From: Piliocolobus tephrosceles
Taxonomy: Eukaryota > Chordata > Mammalia > Primates > Cercopithecidae
Length of the DNA: 64,000 nucleotides
Reading direction: 5' to 3'
NCBI RefSeq assembly: GCF_002776525.5
Contig: NC_045434.1
Coordinates: 113,715,480-113,779,479, forward strand
The notes beneath the pieces were generated by a model, which saw nothing but the letters and a program-made list of their open reading frames with translations, was not told where the DNA came from and ran no database searches. The number at the start of each line of letters is the position of its first letter. The first letter of the stretch is position 1. The position numbers and the translations under genes were made by a program. Shown one piece after another: positions 8,960-20,429 of this stretch.

Positions 8960-10599
8960 CAAACGTCTAGGTGCGCTGAGCTTGGTCTGCCTCCCAGCCT
9001 TCTGCTTTGGGACCGCTTCGGCACCACTTTGGCTTTTCCTACCTTGGCTTGAAATGGTTTAGCTCCTCAAGCTGAGTGCGAAAGCCTTGCGTCCGGAGAT
9101 GGTGTGAGGATTTCGTAAAGGCTTTCTGTGAGGCGGGAAAGAAATAAGTTGTCTTAGGGTGCCCTTCACCTACTCTGCGTGTGTGTGGCGCGACAAAGGG
9201 AATTTGATCAAGCTTTTCTATAATAACGAAGGGGAGGGACGAAACGAGGTGATAGGGTAATTTGCTTTTAGTCTTTTCTTTTGCTTTGCGTCTTGTACTC
9301 ATGTTTTCTTGAAAGAGGAACCATGACATAAATGAGGACTCGAGGAAGTGAAGGGCGTTTGGTCCCGTTATCTGTCCAGGAGTGACGCTGGTCAAAGGGA
9401 AGAACAGGGAGCAGAACCCAGAGGCCGCCCCCAGGACCCCTGAGCTGGTGGCCAGCCGGCAAGCTCCCGTTTACAGTTCTTCCTAAACCAGGTGAGAAGG
9501 AGCGAGTCCAGCCACTCTCAGCAGCGACAGGAAATGAGAAGTTTCACTAGAGATTCCGCTTTCCTTCCTGCAGTGCCCTGCTCAGGTGCTGTGGTGCCGG
9601 TCGGCTCCTGGGACTGGCGCTGCCTCTTTGAGGGGTAAGCCAGGCACCTCTGGAAAGTTGGGTGCACCCTAGAGTCAGCTCAAAAGTCACAGTTCAGTGG
9701 AAAAGTAGTTTATTTGTCCTGTCGGAAAATTTTTGTACAGAAGGATGTTAAACTCGGTTCAGAGCCTCTTTCTCTTTCAGAATGTTAAAACAAAAAAACC
9801 AAACCGCTTTCAACTTAAAAGGGAGAGGACAGAGCCCTCTCCATGACACATTTCAGCACTAATCCTCTATGACGCAGAGCCTCAGCTACTTAGCAACCAG
9901 AGCAGTGCCTTTTAAGAAGGAACGGACTTTATATGATTTAATAAGTATGTATTTAAAGTTAGAGTACACACAGTCATCTCTGATTCTTGGTGTCAGTGTT
10001 TCATCAGGGTCTCTGCACTTCAGATTCTGCATTCCTTGCCTGTTTGCCTTCAACCTGCTGGTGGGCAGTCCCTAAGAAAGAACAAGCATGGAAGTGGGGA
10101 GAGCCATATGTATTTAAAAGTGAGATAAATTATTTCATACCCCCATAAACCTCCATGGTGATTGCTACCTCTCGGTACCCTTTCAGAGTTGTCTCAACTC
10201 TGGATATTCCTTTGAGGGGTTTAGCAGACTTTTCTATTATGGTGGGAGCTGCAGTCAGTTAGCTACTCTCACACATCCCCATTTTCCACTTGGCCTGTAG
10301 CCTCAGGAGGCAGCGTGGGTCAGGATGCCTTGGCCCACCAAGCAGGGAATACAGTACTGTGCACATTTCCTGGAACTTGTTTCCCGGAACTCTCAGCAGT
10401 TGCTCTCAATAATCACGTTTTCTGGACAGCTGAAGAACCCTTTTTAAACCTTGAAGCCTTTATTTTAATGCTAATAAAATGCTTTATTTAATGGATGAGA
10501 ATCGTTTTGAATGTATTTCGCTCTTCTCTTATAGTATGTTAGATGTAATTTAATCTTTCTGATGACCAAAGGTTGTCATTACAAACATCATTAATGAAA
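8960..10599. other. Start of intron 1, no repeat recognised
   Basis: About 1.6 kb of apparently single-copy intron directly after the CpG island, with no recognised transposable element. Open frames are short and without family resemblance. First-intron sequence next to a CpG promoter often carries regulatory elements, but I cannot point to one. Confidence 0.5.
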
Positions 10600-10745
10600 A
10601 TCGAGCACATACAATGCTCTAAGGATTCTGTTCCCTACTGGGGGTAGGTAGCACAGTGAGCAAACCAGGATACTTGCCCTAAAGGAATTATTACACTATG
10701 CCATCAGATGATAAATCACTGGGTTATAATAAGGTAAGTGGGACA
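10600..10745 (-). repeat. L2 3' end fragment
   Basis: Contains agcacatacaatgctctaag, then acttgccctaaaggaat and gataaatcactgggttataa, fitting an antisense L2 3' end. Confidence 0.55.
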
Positions 10746-12479
10746 GCTGATGACCTTCTTTGTGCCGTTGCACTTTTGATTTCTTAAGTTTGTTCAACCC
10801 TGAGGTTTCTGGTTCCAAGTTAAGTACAGTTTCTCTTGTAATGTCCTATGAGAGGGTACTTCCCTCAAATGTGAATTCTAAAAGGCTAGTACCTGAACCT
10901 GGTGATGTCTGTTTTTGCTTTCCTCTTGGTTCTTGGCCTCATTGCAGAGGCAAGGCTGCTGAACAAGTGGATGCTAGGCAGATGAGCTTGTATCATGCAG
11001 GTTCTCATTAAATCCTTAAATGAGATTTATGAAATGATTTTATGAAACAACTTGACATATTTAACATGCTTATAGTGCCTAGCACATGTACTTAATATGT
11101 ACTTAATAAATGTTTACTATTAGCAAAATTATGTAAAACATTTTTTCTGCTATTGTTATACTAAAAGTGATAGATTTCAATAGAAATTTTAAAAGAATTG
11201 TAGAGGCCTACTGGTTCCTTGGGCTGATATACCTAAACATTTTGCCTCTAACTACTCATATCTTTCTTGGGAAAGGTTCTAGCTGTAGTGAATAAACTAT
11301 TAACCTGGTACAACCGTGTCATGTCCCAGGAGAATGTATTCCCCTGGCATTAGAGATGTCGTTACTAGTACTTGTGGCTTTTTGGTGTGTCTGAGAGTCA
11401 TTCTTTCTACTTGACTTAGGTTCTGTTGAAGATATTAATTTGAAATAGACTATTTTTTACAGCACATGATCTCCTAAGCTGAGAAATAACTGGAAACTGT
11501 GACTTCAGACTTTTGTGACATATTGAGACTGTAAAGAGCAGATGTTGACAGAGGAAATTTTAATTTATTGATGTTTTGTTTGTAGGCTGTTTAGCTTTCC
11601 TGAAAGAGGCTATAAAATGACCAGCCTTTTAAAATGAGTGTTTATTCCAGTGAATGGGATGCATTTCTATTATTTGTTAGCCTTCTGCCTTGTTTGCATT
11701 AAAAAAAATAAATAATTGCAAATAATGACTGCTCAATTATAGGTCTGATTCTTGGAATCTTAATAAGTTAGTTGATTATCTTTCAAAGTAAAAGCATGGA
11801 TGGGATCCCAGTTTTCTTATTTATTGTTCTTTCTGGCTGTGGACATCAGTTTGTTTTTGATCTTGCCATCCTGGTAAGAGGATGATCTTCAGTTCAAAAA
11901 TAAGAATTTTTTTTCATGCTGATTTAGCTTTTGTTTTTATTTATGGGTTAAAAAGGTAAACATTAATCACATTTAGTTATACATTTAACATGTTCCTCTT
12001 ATTACAGAATACAGTTAAGTAAAATGCAGTTGGCCAGTACATTTCAAAGAAATTTGGTGTCTGAGTATGTTAGATTTTAGTGTCTATATTTGAGATTTAT
12101 TTTTCATCCCAAACAGTATTCTAGCCAGGACACAAAGCACGTGAATGATTCTGGAAGAGAAGAGCCTACTGGTGGTAGCTGTACTGGGTGGGCGGCACAT
12201 GCTGGGGTTGGGGCGGCGGGGGCGGGGTGGTGTGTGCCTGTGGAAGGGCATGAGTTATTGGCTTGATGTCACTTTTAGTGGTTAAGAAGATCTTCATGAA
12301 TGCCTATAACCACCCCTACATCTATCATGAATGAGAGTACCTTAGTCTTAGTTTGAAACTTAAAATTTAGTTTTATACTATGCTTTATAGTAGGGGTAAT
12401 ACATTCAGTGAGTTTACTGCCACTATGGACAGTATATGTAAACTTTGAATTGTCTAAATGAATAATTCAGACTTCAGGG
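10746..12479. other. Intron, mostly unassigned
   Basis: Includes a short MIR-like tail at 11050-11130 (atagtgcctagcacatg then aataaatgtttactatta) and the G-rich run at 12204-12227. Nothing else recognised. Confidence 0.5.
12204..12227 (+). other. Potential G-quadruplex motif
   Basis: Four runs of four or five G (12204-12207, 12210-12213, 12218-12222, 12224-12227) separated by loops of 2, 4 and 1 bases. It lies on the coding (non-template) strand, so the RNA would carry it too. Confidence 0.75.
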
Positions 12480-12620
12480 ATTCCGTCAATGAATATTTAC
12501 TTGTTCCTACTATGTTCCAGGGACTGTTTTAGACACTGTCTTGGACAAACTCAACAAAGTCCCTGCCCTAAAGGGATTTGGATTTTAGTAGAGTTGAACC
12601 ATAAATAAATGACTATATAA

Positions 12621-12663
12621 TGTATTTATATATTTATATATAATTATATATATATATATATAA
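12621..12663 (+). repeat. (TA)n low-complexity repeat
   Basis: tatata runs broken by single bases, inside the long antisense L2. Confidence 0.9.
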
Positions 12664-13076
12664 TGTGCTATGAACCCATTTGAAGCTGAGTTAGCTAGAA
12701 AGAAATGTAATACAATTTTATAGAAGGTAGTCAAGAAAGTCTTCTCTGAGGGAGTGACAATTAGGTAGGACCTGAAGTGAGTGAGGGAACACAGGAATGT
12801 CAATGTTTGGAAAAAAGAATATTCCTGGCAGAGGGAATACCAAATGCAAAGCTCCTGAGGTCATTAAATGGCAGGCATACTGGAGGAAGAGCAGGGTCAG
12901 TATGGCTGGAGGAGAGTGAGTGTGGGAAAGAGTGGGAAACATGAAGTCAGAGAGAAAATGGAAGCTCGATTTTTAGGACTTGTCGGCCACTTTAAGGACT
13001 TTGGATTTCACTTTGAGTGAAATGAGAGGTCAACAGAGGGTTGAGCAGAGGAGTGACATGGCCTGATTTACCTTTT

Positions 13077-13380
13077 CTTTTCTTTCTTTCTTTTTTTTTG
13101 AGATGGAGTCTTACTGTGTAGCCCAGGTTGGAGTGCAGTGTCCCGATCTCAGCTCACTGCAGCCGCTGCCTCCCAGGCTCAAGTGTTTCTCATTCCTGAG
13201 CCTCCCGAGTAGCTGGGACTACAGGCACGTGCCACTACTCCCGGCCACTTTTTTGTATTTTAGTAGAGAGGGAGTTTCACTGTGTTGCCCAGAGTGGTCT
13301 CCAACTTCTGAGCTCAGTGAGTCCACCTGCCTTGGCCTCCCAAAGTGTTAGGATTACAGGTGTGAGCTGCTGCACCCAGC
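13077..13380 (-). mobile_element. Alu, antisense, full length, inserted in L2
   Basis: T-rich tail (ttctttctttctttttt), then gagatggagtcttactgtg to gtgagctgctgcacccagc. Flanked by the duplication cctgatttaccttt at 13062-13075 and 13381-13394. Confidence 0.95.
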
Positions 13381-14285
13381 CCTGATTTACCTTTCCTACA
13401 GTTACTTTGGCTACCACATTGAGAGCAGACTGGAGAGCAGCAATGATAGAAGTGGCCAGGCTAATACATCATTCAGACAAGAGATAATGGCAACTCTTAC
13501 CAGAGCAATAGCAGGGCAGACGGTGGGAAGAGTGGGCTCTGAATATATTCTGAAGGTGAAGCCAGCAGGGATTTATTGATGGACTAGATTAGGGATGTGA
13601 GAAGAGAGGAGGCAAGTTTGTCTCCAGAATTTTTGACCTGAGAAACTGGATGATGAAGTTACCATTCACTGAGATGGAGAAGACTAGAGGAAGTATGGTG
13701 TTGGGATGTACGTGGGGAGATGGGAAGGAATATCTGGAGCTAGTTATGATTGAAATGCCTAGTAGACATCTAGATGGGTATGCCTAGCAAGGAGTTGGAG
13801 ATGTAGGTATAAAGTTTGGAGTCATCAAGGTGGAGATGGTATTTAAAATCATGAGACTGGGTGATACCATGCAGGAAGTAGTGAAGAAAGAAGAAAAAAT
13901 CTGAGTGAGCCATTGGAGCATGCCTGTTCTTGAGGGTAGAGAGATGGGGAGAACCTGTGAAGGAGTTGAGAGGCAGTGTCCATGAGGTAGGAGGGAAACC
14001 AAGTGAACAAAGTATTTCTGAGAGGAGTGATGACATGTCAAATGCTGCTGATAAAGTGAAATAAGGACTGAGGAAAGAAGATTTAAACAACGTAAGGTTC
14101 CTTGGTGACCTTGACAAAACCGGATATGGTGGTGTGGTGGGCAAACACCTGATAATAAGAGAGGGGTGAGACAGCAAGTATAGACATCTCTTTAGGGAGT
14201 AATTTTGCTGTAAAGAGAACAGGAAAATGGGATAGTGGCTACTAGGGGAAAAGAAATCAAGATATGGGTTAATTAATTAATTAAT

Positions 14286-14572
14286 TTTTGAAACAGAGTC
14301 TTGCTCCGTCACCGAGGCTGGAGTGCAGTGGCGAGATCTTGGATCACTGCAACCTCTGCCTCCTGGGTTCAACCAGTTCTCCTGCCTTAGCCTCCCAGGT
14401 AGCTAGGATTACAGGTGTGTGCCACCATGCCTGGCTAATTTTTGTATTTTTAGTAGAGATAGGGTTTTACCATGTTGGCCAATCTGGTCTTGAACTCCTG
14501 ACCTCAGGTCATCAGGCCGTCTTGGCCTCCCAAAAGTGCTAGGATCACAGCTGTAAGCCACTGTGTCCAGCC
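14286..14572 (-). mobile_element. Alu, antisense
   Basis: Follows a (ttaa)n run and reads ttttgaaacagagtcttgct to ccactgtgtccagcc. Both arms present and somewhat diverged. Confidence 0.93.
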
Positions 14573-14702
14573 TAGGTATAGTTTATTTTCTTATCACACA
14601 ATTCTTATTTTATACCTATTAAAAGAGCTCCTTTAGATGGACAGATTTTCCCATATGGTACTCTTGTGTATATGTGTATGTATGTGAAAAGATATATCTG
14701 TA

Positions 14703-14935
14703 TATGAAGAATGAGAACATATGGGCACAGGGAGGGGAACATCACACATCGGGGCCTGTCAGGGGTTGGGGGGCAAGGGGAAGGATAGCATTAGGAGAAA
14801 TACATAATGGAGATGACAGGTTGATGGGTGCAGCAGACCACCATGGCACGTGTATACCTATGTAACAAACCTGCATGTACTGCACATGTATTCCAGAACT
14901 TAAAGTATAATAATAAAGAAAATATAAGTAAAATT
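14703..14935 (+). mobile_element. L1PA 3' UTR fragment, 5'-truncated, sense
   Basis: Reads gaatgagaacatatgggcac, acatcacacatcggggcctg, a G-rich ggttggggggcaagggg stretch, taacaaacctgcatgt and cttaaagtataataataaag, the last 230 bases of a primate L1. Confidence 0.93.
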
Positions 14936-15794
14936 TAAAGTGTTTTAAAATCTTCTTTTTGTTCAGATTGTGACTATTCTGAATACCACTGGAACTTAGA
15001 GTCATTGATTGCCATTTGTTTTCATACAATGTTGCCCTTTGAACACCTAGTGTTGGTGATGTAGCATTTCTAAAATGATTAATCACTATTGCCTGTGAGA
15101 TTTCCTTCTAAACTGAGTTTGGATGCTGCTGTTATTATTTTAAATAAAGGGTTAAATAGTTTCTGCTATACACAACCATACATTGTTTTAAACAACTATA
15201 ATTATTAGTTTTAGCATTGAGGTGTGCATTCCAAATACATGTCTACACACTCCCTCCTCCCATACAAGGTGATGTGACTTACAGATTTTTGGGTTATACA
15301 AAAGGGAAGGAGGAAGAACTGTTATTTTCCAAAAAGAATGGTGTGCCTAGTAACAATTTTAGACAGTTCGTTCAGAATAATGTCATTCCTTAGTCTTCTC
15401 AGAAGTCGTAACCTCTTTGCCATTTGTTAGGTTATTTTCTTGGATAATCTGCCAGCATAATTTTAAACTCAACACCAATCAGGATCTTTTCATGTAAAGT
15501 AGTTATGGCATCTTTAGGCATCTTAAACACTTGTTCTGTCTACATGATTATTGGCTTAACCTAGGTTCTCTAGAAAATAGAGCCTGGGGTAAGGCACTGA
15601 AGTACTGAAACCCTCTTGGTACAATTCCATGGCTTGCCAGAGTGAAGAAATGAGATGGTGTTCTTTTTTTGTTTTTTTTTTTTTTTTTAAGATGGAGAAA
15701 ATTATATCATGTTTGCAATACAAATGGAGTTGACCTAGTATAGATCACCACATATTTTCTAATTTTCAAATACAGTGGATTGTTTTTATTATTT
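14936..15794. other. Intron, no feature recognised
   Basis: AT-rich sequence with a long poly-T near 15664-15689. No gene or named repeat supported. Confidence 0.5.
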
Positions 15795-16149
15795 TTCTCG
15801 AATCCTCTGTGGCAATTGACGTTACTGATCATCCCCTTCTCCTAAAACTCTCTCTTCCCTTTACTCTCACCACACCATACTCTCCTGGTTCTCTTGTACC
15901 TCTTATTATTCCTTCTCAGTTTTTGTTTGTTTGTTTGTTTGCTAGCTTCTCTTTATTGAAAAATGTCTTAAACATGTTAGAGTTTTCTCTTTAGCTGTGT
16001 TTTCATTTCATATTTGCCTCCCTGTAGCATCTCATGACATCTGTGGTAGTACCTACCTTGCTGAATCCCAAATTCATACTGTCAGCCTCAGTCTGCCTGT
16101 TTTACACCTCTGCCTCTTCAGTACCAGCCCTGCTCACACCTACTTTCAT
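15795..16149 (+). repeat. L2 LINE fragment, sense, runs into assembly gap
   Basis: The plus frame reads IDVTDHPLLLKLSL, a decayed version of the L2 RT segment FDTVDHSLLLETL. A second block follows with atctcatgacatctg and atcccaaattcatact in the L2 order. The last 34 bases before the gap also occur inverted on the other side. Confidence 0.7.
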
Positions 16150-16606
16150 NNNNNNNNNNNNNNNNNNNNNNNNNNNNNNNNNNNNNNNNNNNNNNNNNNN
16201 NNNNNNNNNNNNNNNNNNNNNNNNNNNNNNNNNNNNNNNNNNNNNNNNNNNNNNNNNNNNNNNNNNNNNNNNNNNNNNNNNNNNNNNNNNNNNNNNNNNN
16301 NNNNNNNNNNNNNNNNNNNNNNNNNNNNNNNNNNNNNNNNNNNNNNNNNNNNNNNNNNNNNNNNNNNNNNNNNNNNNNNNNNNNNNNNNNNNNNNNNNNN
16401 NNNNNNNNNNNNNNNNNNNNNNNNNNNNNNNNNNNNNNNNNNNNNNNNNNNNNNNNNNNNNNNNNNNNNNNNNNNNNNNNNNNNNNNNNNNNNNNNNNNN
16501 NNNNNNNNNNNNNNNNNNNNNNNNNNNNNNNNNNNNNNNNNNNNNNNNNTAGAGAGGGGTGGATTGGATGGGATGAAAGTAGGTGTGAGCAGGGCTGGTA
16601 CTGAAG
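16116..16606. repeat. 34-bp inverted repeat flanking the gap
   Basis: The sequence 16116-16149 (starts cttcagtaccagccc, ends ctactttcat) is the exact reverse complement of 16573-16606 (starts atgaaagtaggtg, ends ggtactgaag). The left arm touches the gap. The right arm starts 23 bases after it. Beyond the 34 bases the flanks do not match. Confidence 0.95.
16150..16549. other. Assembly gap of 400 N
   Basis: Exactly 400 undetermined bases. The open frames spanning it are artefacts of translating N. Confidence 1.
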
Positions 16607-18064
16607 TCATTCAACAGAAGGTGAGGCCAGAGAAAGGAGGTGAATAGAGGGATTATGAGAAACAAAAAAGATTAAAGTGATAATTATGAGTTGGGATGGA
16701 TGGGACTTTGCAACCTTTTAGATACAGAGAAAGACTGGAAAGTATCTAGGCTGAGACCCAGGTTTCAGCATCAGGTGACAGGAGTGTCATAAAGAAGGGG
16801 CACATTTTAGTGAGAAAGGGAGCACATTCTGTCTTGGACTCTGAGTTGGAAGTTATTACCAGTTGCCCTCTCTCTTCTCAGTTTCATGCATCCCACTCTC
16901 TTAATACTCCTTTCTTTCGGGTTTATTCTACTAATATCTAAAACCCAACAATCCTTTGAACTCATTGCTTCTACCATCTCTTAGCAGCCTGCTTCAGTTT
17001 TCATTTCCTTCCTACTTAGCTTAAATACTATAGCCATTATAATTCCCTGATTTCCCTTGATTTGTCCTGCTTGTTTGGATAAACAAAACCCTGGTTAAAT
17101 TCAACTTATTGAATTACTTATTTCCTGCTTTCAACTGAGCTGCTGAATGTAATGGAGGAAAACCCGCATTACACTTTAAGTTCACAATCCCTAACCTCAA
17201 GTGGGCATCTTGGGCCATCCAATCATCTGATTACATTTCTCTAATGCTCTCAAATGGTCTAGAACTACTGGCAGTCCCTGAAATGCTTTTAGGGGTCCCA
17301 TAATTTAAAAACTCTGTTTATAGTTCTATTTATAATCTAATAATAATAAATTATTTCCCCTCATTCTCATTTTGTAATGTGTATATAGAGAAGTTTTCCA
17401 AAGGCTGTGTGATAGTGCCCATGCCGTTGCTGTGGTTGACTGTAGAATATATGCTTGTGTATGTTTCAAAGGCTTATCAGTTTAGAAGTCTAATAAGTTA
17501 AACATTAATAGCTATGAAACCTCAAACAAAAGCTGCTGAGGATTCTCAATCACGTTTTAAGAGTGGAAAGGGGTCCTGAGGAAAAAAAAAGTTTGAGAAC
17601 TGCCTGAGACCGTTTACTTTTTGACTCTCCCAGGTCATTCTGTAGTACCTTTTCTTCTTTCCTTAAACCTTCATCACCCATTTCTCCCTTCTTTCTCTCA
17701 ACTCGTAACCTTACTTCCTACTCCACTGAGAAAAAACAAAATAGGAGGAGAGCTTCCTCAGGCTCCCACCTTCCTGCATCTGTGCTCATAGATGATACCT
17801 TCTCTCCTGCACTATGAGTTAGTTAACAGTGCTCCTGGCCAAGGCAAGTTTCTCCTTCACTGTTACCTCGATGCTCTTCTGCATCATCACTTCTCTCTTG
17901 GATCTTTCCCATTTGCATGCATGTATACCGTTCTCCCCTTCATTTGATGTAAGATATGTTTTCAAGGTAGAGATAGAAACATGTGGATGAATATAGGGTG
18001 TGATGGAAAGTGACTAAGGGTGCTTAGGGTTTGATCTGAGCTACTGGAGCAGGTGATCAGACAA
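16607..18064. other. Intron, mostly unassigned
   Basis: Possible L2 traces at both ends. A possible right end of an hAT-Charlie element lies near 17500-17612 (aaaggggtcctgagg then agtttgagaactgcctga). The rest, including the C/T-rich 17580-17940, is not recognised. Confidence 0.4.
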
Positions 18065-18480
18065 CCTCCTTATAACTTTAGTGGTTCCTGATGGACCATG
18101 GGATAAAATCCAAGCTCCTTAGTATGCAAGAGCTTATGGTCTTGTCCTGCTTCATCTCTCAAACCTCTTCTCCACTCTGTACTCCTGACCTTTTTGCAGT
18201 TTCTTGAAAACACTATGCTGTTAAATGTCTCTGTACTATTGCATATACCTTTTTCTGTACTTGAAGTTCCTTTTTCATTTGTCTGCTTGAAGATTCAGTT
18301 CAAGAGTCATCTTTGTATTGTCTTCCCTGACTTTTCTCCCAGGTGTGGCTGAGCACATGCTGCTTTGTGCCACAGTGTCTGGTGGAATGCAGCATTTCTT
18401 GCTGTTTTGCAGTTTTTTTTTTTCTTATCTGTCTCCCTTCCAGGCTTTGACTTGATTGAGGATGCCATAGGCTAATTCCT
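18065..18480 (+). repeat. L2 LINE 3' fragment, sense
   Basis: Reads ggataaaatccaagctcctt, agagcttatggtcttgtcc, tcaaacctcttctccactc, cttcccigac-type block at 18320-18335 and then the 3' part, matching the L2 3' order. Confidence 0.78.
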
Positions 18481-18679
18481 TTATATACAGCAGTAGAAAT
18501 GGACACAGGGAGTCATACCTAATAGGCGTACGTAAATAGGCATAGATTAAATTCATCAATGGGATGAAAATGGTAACACTTTGTTTGCTACTTTTTCAAA
18601 CGTATACAAATTAAAAAAGACACAGTCAGCACTGACTGTCATTAAAAACCAAAAATACTTGTTAAGTGCCATTACTAAT

Positions 18680-18905
18680 AATAGCAGGTAACATTACTTC
18701 ACCACTTACGAACTGAGTGACTCTCAGAAAGTGACTAAACCTGTCTTATCTGTCTGTTCTTTAGCTTCCTCATTGCTAAAATAGGCCAGATAAAAGAACC
18801 TACCTCCTAGGGTTCTTGTGAGGGCTAGCTGAATTAATTAATGTGACTGACTTATAATAAGTGCCCAATAGATGTTAACTATTTTTTGCTATGATGATTA
18901 TCACT
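18680..18905 (+). repeat. MIR SINE
   Basis: Reads agctt-type core, ttcctcattgctaaaatagg, acctacctcctagggttc, aagtgcccaatagatgtta, the MIR 3' half. Confidence 0.8.
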
Positions 18906-18909
18906 GCTT

Positions 18910-19090
18910 CTGTGGAAGCATACAAGGCAGTTACTAAAACCTTCCATGCATTGTCTCATCTAATTGTCCAACACCATGAGGCAGGCACTGTTATTTATCC
19001 CCATGTGGTGGATACTCTGAAGCTAAGAGGGGTTTAGTAACTTGCACTAACAAATGGTTTGTAGTAGAGCCAAACTTAGAATTAGAACTT
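18910..19090 (-). repeat. MIR SINE, antisense
   Basis: Reads catgcattgtctcatctaat, atgaggcaggcactgtta, agaggggtttagtaacttgc, tagagccaaacttagaatt, the antisense MIR order. Confidence 0.8.
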
Positions 19091-19292
19091 TAAGAGTGAA
19101 CTGAATTCTTGTTACAAGGCTATCGGCACATCTGAATGTGAACTGCAATGAGGACTGAAATGAATTCCCCCCCCCCATTGTATTTTGCTCTCGTGTGGGG
19201 CTCCCTTGGAGCAGTGTTCTGATTGGCCTTGTGGCTGTTGTTAATAGCACCTCCTTACTAGTCAGATATTGAGTTAAAATTTTGCCTCAGGA

Positions 19293-19414
19293 CAGGAGAA
19301 TAGCTTGAACCTGGGAGGTGGAGGTTGCAGTGAGCTAAGATCGTGCCACTGCACTCCCGCCTGAGCAACAGAGCAAGACTTCATCTCAAAAAACAAAACA
19401 ACAACAACAAAAAG
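19293..19414 (+). mobile_element. Alu, heavily 5'-truncated, sense
   Basis: Only the last 120 bases of Alu (caggagaatagcttgaacc to the A-rich aacaacaacaaaaa tail). Bounded by the 12-bp duplication tttgcctcagga at 19281-19292 and 19415-19426, so it is a single truncated insertion. Confidence 0.94.
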
Positions 19415-19426
19415 TTTGCCTCAGGA

Positions 19427-20219
19427 TACTGAATGTATCTGGATGATTTCATACACATTTATCACACTATTCAGTATAAAGTGGGTGTTAGACTTTTGAC
19501 AGGTATGTAATGGGAAAAGGAAAGGAAATCAGGAAAACTAAGGAAAGTTAATGAGGGGAAGAGAGAAAGTGAGTGTAGCTGTTCCTTTTTGGCCTTTTAA
19601 TGCTGTGCCTTGTGACAGCTGGTCTCAAGCACATGGTTTAATGCTCTATTCTGGAGTTAGGAGTGCCTACATTTCTCTGGGAAGCAGGAACACTGTTGTT
19701 TAAAATGATGTGCTTTGATATGGCATTTTTTTCTATTATAAATTTTTTTTTTTGTAAATTCACAGACAACCTATTGTTAGCTATTATTTGGAGCATTATT
19801 TTATCATATTTTTCATCCTCTGGTAACATAGACCCTGCATGGTGTTAAAGCCAGTCACAAGTTGATATTCTGGTTTTCCTTAATCTTGGGCATTTAGTGG
19901 ATAGAACCATCAACAGCAAAGTAGTTCCTTTTGATTTCCATGTAAAATTATTTTTAAATTGTATTTTGTGCTGCTGTCTGAATGTGCTTTCAAAATCTGT
20001 GTTGCAAGAAGTGTAGTGAGCTTTCGAGTTGCTTGCTTAACAGGAAGCCAGCAGCACATGCTACTCACATGAGAGTTCTTTAAAGGGTCAATTAATATGG
20101 AATATTTAATGATACATTTGATACTCACCTTCCATGGTTTTCAAAGTGCCTGTCTTAAAAATAGATCTGTAACAGCTGGTCTGAATAAACAAGCATCGTG
20201 CTTCCCTGTGCCTTTTCCT
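19427..20219. other. Intron, no feature recognised
   Basis: Single-copy-looking sequence. No ORF or repeat supported. Confidence 0.5.
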
Positions 20220-20400
20220 GGGAGCATGGGGGCAGCATGGCTTAATGGGAACACTTAAGGTCAGGAGTCAGGAGACTTGGGTTCTACTTCCAGCTCTATC
20301 TCTGACAGGCTGTGTGACCTTCGTGTTTCCTTCTCTTTGCCTCTGGCTTCTGTACTTATAGCAATAGCAGTGGATGTTTACATGTGCAATAATATACTAA
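20220..20400 (+). repeat. MIR SINE
   Basis: Reads ggcagcatggcttaatggg, gagtcaggagacttgggttc, tacttccagctctatctctg and ggctgtgtgacctt, the MIR core region. Confidence 0.82.
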
Positions 20401-20429
20401 ATAGCAACTAAAATGTTTTACACATCTAG

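Larger units (their letters stand above)
7900..8960 (+). promoter_or_regulatory. VAV3: CpG island holding the VAV3 promoter and 5' UTR
   Basis: Base composition changes abruptly from AT-rich flanks to very GC- and CpG-rich sequence. The densest part is 8190-8680, with many gcgc, ccgg and cgcg steps and a NotI site at 8623-8630. GC-box-like strings occur, for example gggggcgg at 7812-7819 just upstream and the c-rich stretch 8221-8260. I see no convincing TATA box at a sensible distance, so dispersed CpG-type initiation is likely. The transcription start cannot be fixed from sequence alone. The island runs through the whole coding exon into the start of intron 1. Confidence 0.88.
12480..14200 (-). 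repeat. Long L2 LINE fragment, antisense, split by an Alu
   Basis: Follows the L2 3' region in reverse for about 1.4 kb of its own sequence: ctactatgttccagggactg, ccctgccctaaaggg, gcaaagctcctgaggtc, ggagtgacatggcctgattt, then after the Alu agagataatggcaactctta and ttgacctgagaaactgga. The antisense frame near 13770-14177 keeps remnants of the L2 reverse transcriptase, with AAFD and HLDDSKLY at the places of AFDTVDH and YADD. Dead element. Confidence 0.88.

Noticed and set aside
7910..8962. 350-codon open frame on the minus strand across the CpG island
   Set aside because: Overlaps VAV3 exon 1 in antisense, is rich in Arg/Pro/Ala/Gly from GC-rich codons and has no recognisable domain. Stop codons are simply rare in such sequence.
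13770..14177. 135-codon minus-strand frame
   Set aside because: It is decayed L2 reverse transcriptase, not a host gene.
15660..15700. Poly-T followed by aagatggag, like the start of an antisense Alu
   Set aside because: Similarity stops after about nine bases, so a hyper-truncated Alu cannot be distinguished from chance.
15997..16665. Long open frames at 16.0-16.7 kb on both strands
   Set aside because: They are open only because they run through 400 N.
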